Source: Acidobacteriota bacterium
GTDB lineage: Bacteria; Acidobacteriota; Terriglobia; Terriglobales; Acidobacteriaceae
Reading direction: 5' to 3'
Length of the DNA stretch: 13,788 bases
Assembly: GCA_021810735.1 (NCBI GenBank)
Contig: JAJZIF010000048.1
Coordinates: 1 to 13,788, forward strand
A program made the position numbers and the translations under genes. The notes beneath the pieces were generated by a model. The model worked only from the letters and a program-made list of their open reading frames with translations, did not search any database and was not told where the DNA came from. Of the stretch, positions 8,171 to 13,788 are shown in pieces; position 1 is the first letter of the stretch, and each line of letters opens with the position of its first letter.

Positions 8171-8199
8171 TTGACAACCATAGACCTGTGCTTTAATGT
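8171..8199 (+). promoter_or_regulatory. Promoter of the TonB-dependent receptor gene
   Basis: A perfect TTGACA (8171-8176) is followed after exactly 17 bp by TAATGT (8194-8199), in a locally AT-rich setting. Transcription would start near 8206 and give a leader of about 230 nt before the ATG at 8435. The -10 keeps only the T, A and final T of the consensus, so the call rests mainly on the -35 and the spacing. Confidence 0.55.
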
Positions 8200-8208
8200 G
8201 GCTCGCAC

Positions 8209-8222
8209 TGATAACGCTACCA
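8209..8222. promoter_or_regulatory. LacI-family-type operator overlapping the predicted transcription start
   Basis: TGATAACGCTACCA is a 14-bp near-palindrome with a central CpG. Its half-sites agree at 5 of 7 positions, and the differences are purine for purine. It fits the TGGTAxCGxTACCA pattern of many LacI-family sugar repressors. It begins 9 bp after the -10, a position where bound repressor would block initiation. No lacI-type regulator gene is in the window. Confidence 0.5.
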
Positions 8223-8434
8223 GTTTCACGGTTGCTTATCGTGTGACTCAGGCAAAAGTCCGCCCGAATGGTGATTTGAATAACTGATGCGCAGAACAGG
8301 CATGCGCCGTACATCCGCACTGTTGGAGGCAGTGTGCGCGGCTCAAGCAGGCGGGCAGTGTGTGCCTGATCCTCGATTTCACCAGCGGAGCGGGAATCAG
8401 AAGACGTTGTTACCACTTGAAAAAGGGGACCATA
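8223..8434 (+). other. Long 5' leader of the receptor gene
   Basis: About 210 bases between the operator and the receptor start. No riboswitch class is recognised. An imperfect stem (GTTTCACG near 8223-8230 against CGTGTGAC about 9 nt further on) and a repeated GCAGTGTG are visible. The reading frame is open upstream of the ATG as far as a GTG at 8360, but AGGGGA at 8424-8429 clearly points to the ATG at 8435. Confidence 0.35.
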
Positions 8435-11400
8435 ATGGAGCTGAGACGCGCCGCAATTCGCGGAGGCACGAGCGGGATCTTTACCGCGCGCCTCTTCCTG
8501 ATTGCGATAACACTCGCATTTTTGGTATCGTCCGCCAATTTACTGTTTGCGCAGGCCGTGGCGGGTATTACCGGAACTATCGTTGACCCGACGGGAGCTG
8601 TCGTCCCGGGGGCTCACGTCACAATTACAAACGACTCCACTGGTGTTGTTACACGAACAGTGTCCAGCAGCGCCGGCACCTATTCGGCGACAGGCCTGAT
8701 TCCAGGCCACTACACCGTTTCGGTGACCGCCGCGGGGTTTCAGACGGTGAAGCAGTCGGATGTCCTGGTGGAAGTCAGTACCACGGCGACGATTAACTTC
8801 AAGCTGGTGACTGGCTCGACGACACAGACGGTCCAGGTGACGAGCAGCTCGATTGCGTTGAATACGACGCAGCCGCAGCTTGGCACCACGATCGACCCGT
8901 CCGTGGTGGAATCTCTGCCTGTGGAGGTCTCCGGCCGCGGCCGCCAGATCGACTCACTGCAGTTCACCGCTGCCGGTGATACAGGTAGCACCTTTTCACA
9001 CCGTGTGGATGGCGGTGTCGATTTCGAACAGGAAATCCTCTTCAACGGTATTCCGGCTCCGCAGCCTGAAACACAAGGCTATACCACCAACTTCGATCCG
9101 CCTTTTGAACTTGTCCAGGAGATGCGCGTCCAGCAGTCGACCTTCGAGGCGCAATACGGGCTCGGGCAAGGTGCATTGAGCTACCAGACCGCAACTGGTA
9201 CCAACAAGTTCCACGGCGATCTGTTTGAGATCAACCGCAACAGCCTTTTTGACTCGGTAGGTTTCTTCAACGGTCCGGCATGGGGCGGGTCTCCCAAGCC
9301 GCCACCGGATCACGAGAACAACTGGGGCTTTACCGTCGGTGGTCCTGTCATCATTCCCAAACTCTATAATGGGCGCAATAAGACCTTCTTCCATTACAGC
9401 CAGGAATGGTTCCGGCAGAATAATGAAAACACCGGAGTATCCACCGTGCCCACGGCACGGGAGCGCACCGGTGACTTCAGTGATTTTGTAGACGGCAGCA
9501 CAGGAAAACTGATTCCGATCTATAACCCGTATACCGGACAGCAGTTTGACTACGGTGGCCGGCTCAACGTCATTCCGCCCAACCTGATCAGTCCTACCTC
9601 CAAGATTCTGCTGCAGTACCTGCCATTGCCCAACCGGCCCGGCAGCGGTATCGGCGGACTGGATTCCAACAGGAGCTATGCCCCCTTCAGCAATCCGAAC
9701 ATTCAGAATGTCTGGGGCTTCACCATCGATCAGGTGCTGACTCCTAAACAGAGCATTGAATGGAGTGAATGGCGGAACAGCTACAGCAACTACAGCTTCG
9801 ACTACAGCCCCATGGTGATTGCGCCGAATCCGCTCAACAGCATGAAGTATGATCCGGCTCTCGGTACGGTCTTTCTTCTGAACTACACCAACACCATTTC
9901 ACCGAACCTGGTGATGACGCTGGGTGCTGGATGGATCGGTGAAATCAACGATCAGTACAACCAGACCAAGTACAGCTTCCCTGCGATCACGGACGGTGTG
10001 ATTCCACCCAACATCACCTTTGACGGCCAGCATGCGCCTACCAGCTGGGGCACCAGCGGTGCATGGTTGCGGTCGATCAACCGCAAGCTCGGTGTCGCTA
10101 TCAGCAACAACTGGTTGTGGACCAAAGGTCGGAATACCTTCAACATCGGCTGGGAATTCCGGCGGAGCTTCCAGGACGACAACGAAGAACAGACTGCCGG
10201 CGGCCACTTCGCCTTCAGCCAGAAGGAGACGTCGGATCCGAACAGCCCCAACTTCGGCTCGGAAGGAAGTGCATTCGCCAGCTACCTGCTGGGTCTGCCC
10301 GACGAAGCCAACCGGAGCAATTCCCAGGAACTCAAGCTTCGTAACATGGCCTTCTCGCCTTATTTACAGGACAACATCAAACTGAATCCACGGCTGACAC
10401 TGAACCTGGGCGTTCGCTGGGATATCATGGTGCCCTTCACCGAAGTACACAACAACATTGTCTTCTTCGATCCCCATATTCCCAATCCTGCAGCGACCGG
10501 TCTTCTTGGTGCGGTGTCGAAATTCGGCAACTGCACCGGCTGCTCGGGATATAACCGTGCTCCTATCAACTGGAAGCATTTTGGTCCACGTATCGGCTTC
10601 TCCTATCAGATCAGCAACAAGTCTGTGATTCAGGGAGGATACAGTCTGGCCTTCCTGGACGGCGGAGCCTACGAATATGGAACCAATAAGGTGGCTGTGA
10701 ATTATGGCAACCTGCTGGTCGGTTCCTATACGCAGCAATCTACCGGAACCAACATCTCTGCTTATGGAAGCTGGGACACCCATATCATGCCGAATCCGGG
10801 GCCGACGCCTTTCAATCCCGGACTGGGCGTGGGTGGCCCGCAGGTGGATGCCTTCAGCAGGAAAGACAACTATGCTCCTTACAGCCAGCAGTGGAATATC
10901 AACTACCAGCGGCAGCTGCCGGCGAGTATGTTCCTGACGGTGGCCTGGGTGGCGAATCGTGATATTCACCTTCCCAGCCAGCTCAACTCCATCAACCAGC
11001 TCAACCCGAAGTACTTCGCTCTCGGAAGCAAGCTCGGCCTGAGCTTTGCGGATGGTTCGGCTCAGGCAGCCGGATTCACAGCACCCTATCCGCAGTTCGT
11101 CAGCCAGTGGGGAAACTCGGCAACGGTTGCCCAGGCACTGGTTCCGTATCCGCAGTACGGATATATCTTCAACAACTTTGAAGGAGACGGCACGTCCTTC
11201 TACAACAGCTTCCAGGTCAGCGTGCAGAAGCGCTTCTCGCAGGGTTTGGCGTTCCTCGCAAACTACGTCGTAGCAAGCGAATACAACAATACAAGCAGTG
11301 GATTCACAAGCTTTATCGGAAATGCCCTCAACAAGTACGATCAGAAACTGGAGTGGTCTCCGACGAGCGGAAATCCGCCGCGAGTCTTCAACCTCAGCGG

Positions 11401-11959
11401 TACCTACCAGCTTCCGATCGGTCCCGGAAAGCGCTTCTTTAACAACAGGGGCCTTACCGGGCAGGCTCTGGGTGGATGGCAGGTGGGCTTCATTATCACC
11501 GAACAGGCCGGCACACCAACCGGTGTTTACCAGAACCTGAGCTTCCCCTACCCGAATGGTGGCGGAGAACGTCCGAACCGGAACACCAGCGTGCCTCTGT
11601 CGACGGCGAGCTACTCAGTGGCAAACGAGTACTTCACCGGACACCGTTCTTCGGCACAGATGTTCCCGGCAAATGCCTTTACGGCGGCGCCGCTGTATAC
11701 ACTGGGTAACTCGTATCGTACCTACTGGGGACTCAAGAATCCCCCCTTCTACAACGAGGATGTGAACGTGCGCAAGCACTTCTTCTTCGGACACGGTGTC
11801 GAGGGTATTCTTGAGGTCGATTACTTCAACGTGCTCAACCGAACGCAATTCAACGGACCTGATACCAACATCAGCGACGGTACCTTCGGCCAGGTCATCA
11901 ACCAGGGCCAGCAGAACAGTAACCGTCAAGGTGAGGGTCAGTTCCGAATACAATGGTGA
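8435..11959 (+). CDS. Oar-like TonB-dependent receptor with carboxypeptidase-regulatory-like domain
   Basis: Predicted outer-membrane active transporter of 1174 residues, energised by TonB. It has a basic N-terminus and a signal peptide (hydrophobic 17-38, likely cut after FAQA, residue 41). A CarboxypepD_reg-like beta-sandwich follows (about 42-125: AGITGTIVDPTGAVVPGAHV, then GHYTVSVTAAGF). Next comes a plug-like domain (about 145-260, with VESLPVEVSGRGRQIDSL and FELVQEMRVQQSTFEAQYG), and a large barrel to the end. The C-terminus is QFRIQW, an aromatic last residue as outer-membrane barrels need for assembly. This is the arrangement of the Oar-like receptors abundant in Acidobacteria. The ATG start is chosen over GTG at 8360 because AGGGGA lies 5 nt before it and the signal peptide then begins properly. 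The substrate cannot be read from the sequence; the LacI-type operator upstream suggests a carbohydrate (inference). Confidence 0.9.
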   Translation: MELRRAAIRGGTSGIFTARLFLIAITLAFLVSSANLLFAQAVAGITGTIVDPTGAVVPGAHVTITNDSTGVVTRTVSSSAGTYSATGLIPGHYTVSVTAAGFQTVKQSDVLVEVSTTATINFKLVTGSTTQTVQVTSSSIALNTTQPQLGTTIDPSVVESLPVEVSGRGRQIDSLQFTAAGDTGSTFSHRVDGGVDFEQEILFNGIPAPQPETQGYTTNFDPPFELVQEMRVQQSTFEAQYGLGQGALSYQTATGTNKFHGDLFEINRNSLFDSVGFFNGPAWGGSPKPPPDHENNWGFTVGGPVIIPKLYNGRNKTFFHYSQEWFRQNNENTGVSTVPTARERTGDFSDFVDGSTGKLIPIYNPYTGQQFDYGGRLNVIPPNLISPTSKILLQYLPLPNRPGSGIGGLDSNRSYAPFSNPNIQNVWGFTIDQVLTPKQSIEWSEWRNSYSNYSFDYSPMVIAPNPLNSMKYDPALGTVFLLNYTNTISPNLVMTLGAGWIGEINDQYNQTKYSFPAITDGVIPPNITFDGQHAPTSWGTSGAWLRSINRKLGVAISNNWLWTKGRNTFNIGWEFRRSFQDDNEEQTAGGHFAFSQKETSDPNSPNFGSEGSAFASYLLGLPDEANRSNSQELKLRNMAFSPYLQDNIKLNPRLTLNLGVRWDIMVPFTEVHNNIVFFDPHIPNPAATGLLGAVSKFGNCTGCSGYNRAPINWKHFGPRIGFSYQISNKSVIQGGYSLAFLDGGAYEYGTNKVAVNYGNLLVGSYTQQSTGTNISAYGSWDTHIMPNPGPTPFNPGLGVGGPQVDAFSRKDNYAPYSQQWNINYQRQLPASMFLTVAWVANRDIHLPSQLNSINQLNPKYFALGSKLGLSFADGSAQAAGFTAPYPQFVSQWGNSATVAQALVPYPQYGYIFNNFEGDGTSFYNSFQVSVQKRFSQGLAFLANYVVASEYNNTSSGFTSFIGNALNKYDQKLEWSPTSGNPPRVFNLSGTYQLPIGPGKRFFNNRGLTGQALGGWQVGFIITEQAGTPTGVYQNLSFPYPNGGGERPNRNTSVPLSTASYSVANEYFTGHRSSAQMFPANAFTAAPLYTLGNSYRTYWGLKNPPFYNEDVNVRKHFFFGHGVEGILEVDYFNVLNRTQFNGPDTNISDGTFGQVINQGQQNSNRQGEGQFRIQW

Positions 11960-11967
11960 GCTAAACC

Positions 11968-11994
11968 CGGGGGAGGATCTCGCATCCTCCCCCG
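11968..11994 (+). terminator. Strong hairpin after the receptor gene (no T-run)
   Basis: CGGGGGAGGAT (11968-11978) pairs perfectly with ATCCTCCCCCG (11984-11994) around the loop CTCGC, starting 9 nt after the stop codon. No T-run follows, so it may protect the 3' end of the receptor mRNA or act together with the next hairpin rather than terminate alone. Confidence 0.55.
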
Positions 11995-12004
11995 CAACAT
12001 TCGC

Positions 12005-12047
12005 CCGGCATGCGCTGCGGAAACAAGCCGCGTCGCATGCCGGTTTT
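12005..12047 (+). terminator. Candidate intrinsic terminator
   Basis: CCGGCATGCG (12005-12014) pairs with CGCATGCCGG (12034-12043). The stem continues inward past one mismatch and a G-T pair with GCGG/CCGC, leaving loop AAACAAG. TTTTC follows directly at 12044. It lies between the receptor and the TPR gene and would end or attenuate read-through, so the distal genes would be made at a lower level or from their own promoter. Confidence 0.6.
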
Positions 12048-12100
12048 CTGTCTTCCGCTTTGTGGGGAAGGTGGAGTAATTTTGTTGCAGAGTGAACACG

Positions 12101-13279
12101 ATGTCTTCTTTTCACCGCAAGATTGCAACGATTGCGTTCAGTGTGTGTCTTTTCTCCGCGGCGGTGGCGCCTGCCTCCGCGCAGAGTTCGTCGGGTGGGG
12201 TCTCGCCGCAGGTACAGCAACTGTATTCGCAGGCCGTTGCCGCGCAACAGAGCGGAGATCTCGAAACCGCGACCGCAAAATACCGCGCCATGATTCGCAT
12301 CGATCCCGGGCTTGCGCCGGCTTATAACAACCTCGGAATGCTTCTCTTCAACCAGCGGAATTACGCGGCGGCGGCGCCCGTGCTCGCGCGCGGCCTTGAG
12401 ATCAATCCCCACATGACGACGTCGGTCATCATGCTTGGCTTGGCGTACTTCGAACTGGGAGAAAACACCAGGGCCGAGCCGTGGCTGCAGCGGGCCGTCC
12501 ACGCCGATCCTTCGAATGCAGACGCTCAACTCAGTCTCTCGCATGTGTTGCTGAATTTAGGCAAAAGTCAACAGGCGATCAGTCACCTGCGCGCGTATCT
12601 CGCGATCAAGCCGCGCGACCAGCAGGCGTGGTATCTGCTTGGCGAGACCTACCTGCGGTTGTCAGAGGATGCCCTGGGCAAGGTCAGGGAGATCAATCCG
12701 AACTCCTTTGTCGCCGACGAGGTTGCCGGAGAGATCGATCAGGGTATGCACAATTACGGCGGCGCGATGGTCCTTTTCAAGAAAGCTGTCGATCTCGCTC
12801 CGCAGGATCCGGGAACGCATCAGCGACTGGCGAACGTCTATTGGCTGATGGGGAAGTGGCAGTCCGCGCAGGCAGAATTTCACAAAGTGCTGTCGCTGGC
12901 GCCCGGGGATTGCCAGGCGCGATGGAAACTTGGCAACGCCATTCTGCAGGCAAACGGCGCGCTGCAGAGCGCATTGAAAGAGCTCAATCGCTCGATTCGC
13001 GAGTGTCCTGATCTGATGCAGGCGCACGTGGACCGGGCCCGGGCGCTGATCCAGTTGAATCAAGCCAGGGAAGCGCTTCCAGACCTGCTCATGGCCGAGA
13101 AGAGCAACCCCAACGAGCCGATGATTCATTTTTATCTGGCGTCGGCTTATCGCGCCGAAGGTCAGACGGACCAGGTGCGGCGGCAAATGAACATCTACGC
13201 AAAATTGCAGCAGGAGAAGAGCCAGGCACTTTCGAATCAGGTGAGCGAGGAGCTCAAGCTGAAGAGTGCCGCGCACTGA
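12101..13279 (+). CDS. Secreted tetratricopeptide repeat (TPR) protein
   Basis: 392 residues from this ATG. The signal peptide (MSSFHRKIATIAFS, cleavage near APASA, about residue 27) implies a periplasmic location. The rest is a nearly continuous series of about nine TPR units, for example AVAAQQSGDLETATAKYRAM, APAYNNLGMLLFNQRNYAAA, THQRLANVYWLMGKWQSAQA and IHFYLASAYRAEGQTDQVRR. TPR arrays hold protein partners; none is evident here. It starts 141 nt after the receptor stop on the same strand and precedes a CRTAC1-type gene, suggesting a role in the same envelope process. Start choice is uncertain: GTG at 12092 is in frame and adds three residues, and neither site has a good Shine-Dalgarno sequence (AGGTGGAG at 12069-12076 is too far). 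The segment around residues 185-215 (LRLSEDALGKVREINPNSF) departs from the TPR pattern, so one unit may be degenerate. Confidence 0.88.
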   Translation: MSSFHRKIATIAFSVCLFSAAVAPASAQSSSGGVSPQVQQLYSQAVAAQQSGDLETATAKYRAMIRIDPGLAPAYNNLGMLLFNQRNYAAAAPVLARGLEINPHMTTSVIMLGLAYFELGENTRAEPWLQRAVHADPSNADAQLSLSHVLLNLGKSQQAISHLRAYLAIKPRDQQAWYLLGETYLRLSEDALGKVREINPNSFVADEVAGEIDQGMHNYGGAMVLFKKAVDLAPQDPGTHQRLANVYWLMGKWQSAQAEFHKVLSLAPGDCQARWKLGNAILQANGALQSALKELNRSIRECPDLMQAHVDRARALIQLNQAREALPDLLMAEKSNPNEPMIHFYLASAYRAEGQTDQVRRQMNIYAKLQQEKSQALSNQVSEELKLKSAAH

Positions 13280-13533
13280 GGCGGGCGATGGATGGGGGGG
13301 ACGTTGCGAATGAATCCTGCACTTCGTCCACGTTCGGGTTGCGCCTCTACGCGAATCACACGTCGCCTCGGACAACAAAGGGGAAGGTACAGGAATAGGG
13401 TGCGTGTTCCCCAGCGGCGCATTATCCGAAGCATAGGTAAATTGCCGCCGACTGCGAACGGCGACAGGGCAGGCAACGCACGCATTCAACCTGATTCAGC
13501 CCTGATGCAGCAAGATATCGCGGAGCGTTTGAA

Positions 13534-13788
13534 GTGAACCGTCGCATATTTACGATGAGCTTTCTCGCATCCCTGATGGGAGCAGGCGTTGACCTGTCCA
13601 CCATTCCAGGGCTTGCGCAGCAGAGCGGAATGGGTGGGGGCAGCGCCACCGGAGGTGTTCATAAGGCAATTTATGATGCCGAGCACAGGCCCATCACGGC
13701 TGGTGGATTTGTAAAAAACGGCCCCATCATCTTCAGGAATATGACACAGCAAGCGGGCCTTGCCCATTGGACGCATCACATGGGCTCG
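13534..13788 (+). CDS. CRTAC1/ASPIC-UnbV family protein, N-terminal 85 codons (cut by window edge)
   Basis: Begins at GTG 13534, with GGAG (13522-13525) 8 nt upstream; the alternative ATG at 13555 has no ribosome binding site. The visible part has a leader that looks exported (MSFLASLMGAGVDLSTIPGLAQ, with possible cleavage after the AQQ region), a Gly-rich linker, then FVKNGPIIFRNMTQQAGLAHWTHHMG. This is the entry motif of CRTAC1-like proteins (FxxxTxxAGL), which continue as VCBS/FG-GAP beta-propeller repeats and an ASPIC/UnbV domain; those lie outside the window. Family members are extracytoplasmic, and their biochemical role is poorly defined. The gene is 254 nt downstream of the TPR gene on the same strand; that gap holds no gene or terminator I can support. 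The family call depends on about 40 diagnostic residues and the neighbourhood. Confidence 0.75.
   Translation, partial: MNRRIFTMSFLASLMGAGVDLSTIPGLAQQSGMGGGSATGGVHKAIYDAEHRPITAGGFVKNGPIIFRNMTQQAGLAHWTHHMGS

Noticed and set aside
7648..8196. Plus-strand frame of 182 codons downstream of the transposase
   Set aside because: Starts inside the MITE-like palindrome, no ribosome binding site, resembles no family I know, and runs into the promoter; most likely chance.
8360..8434. GTG at 8360 as the receptor start
   Set aside because: It adds 25 residues unlike a signal peptide; the ATG at 8435 has AGGGGA 5 nt upstream and gives a normal export signal.
11615..12544. Minus-strand frame of 309 codons spanning the receptor 3' end and the TPR 5' end
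   Set aside because: Crosses two well supported plus-strand genes and the hairpins between them; arginine-rich shadow translation.
12662..13489. Minus-strand frame of 275 codons
   Set aside because: Antisense to the TPR array; translation shows no motif of its own.
13292..13537. Plus-strand frame of 81 codons whose TGA overlaps the GTG start of the CRTAC1-type gene
   Set aside because: The overlap looks like translational coupling, but the translation is arginine-rich with no domain, signal or supporting ribosome binding site; probably chance.

Overview
The window looks like chromosomal DNA of an acidobacterium, most likely class Terriglobia (Granulicella/Edaphobacter/Terriglobus type). That placement is an inference from gene content: a secreted S53 (kumamolisin-type) protease carrying Ig-like repeats, an Oar-like TonB-dependent receptor with an N-terminal carboxypeptidase-regulatory-like domain, a secreted TPR protein, a CRTAC1/ASPIC-UnbV type protein and a UPF0182 membrane protein. 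No rRNA, tRNA or CRISPR array was seen.

Left part (1-2216). The minus strand carries the first 369 codons of a UPF0182-family polytopic membrane protein that runs off the left edge. The outermost 31 bases form a perfect fold-back palindrome, and the protein stops matching its family just where the palindrome turns, which suggests an artefact or rearrangement at the edge. A possible small secreted protein (minus, 1320-1568) and a long AT-richer gap follow.

Centre left (2217-6476). One very large gene encodes a 1419-residue exported S53 pro-peptidase: signal peptide, pro-kumamolisin domain, catalytic domain with the recognisable Glu/Asp/Asp/Ser residues, then six Ig-like modules. The last module is interrupted by a two-helix membrane hairpin with a lipobox-like LMGC and a glycine run.

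Middle (6477-8434). This is a decayed mobile-element zone. It holds an IS630-family transposase pseudogene (5' truncation, in-frame stop, frameshift). Directly abutting its stop codon is a 117-bp MITE-like palindrome with perfect 19-bp inverted repeats. After it comes apparently non-coding DNA, then a good promoter (TTGACA, 17 bp, TAATGT) with a LacI-family-type operator just downstream and a leader of about 230 nt.

Right part (8435-13788). An Oar-like TonB-dependent receptor (1174 aa) is followed by two consecutive RNA hairpins, a secreted TPR protein (392 aa) and the N-terminus of a CRTAC1/ASPIC-UnbV protein cut by the right edge. These three envelope genes share a strand and probably form one functional unit for uptake or handling of an extracellular substrate. 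The LacI-type operator hints at a sugar, but nothing in the window identifies the ligand.
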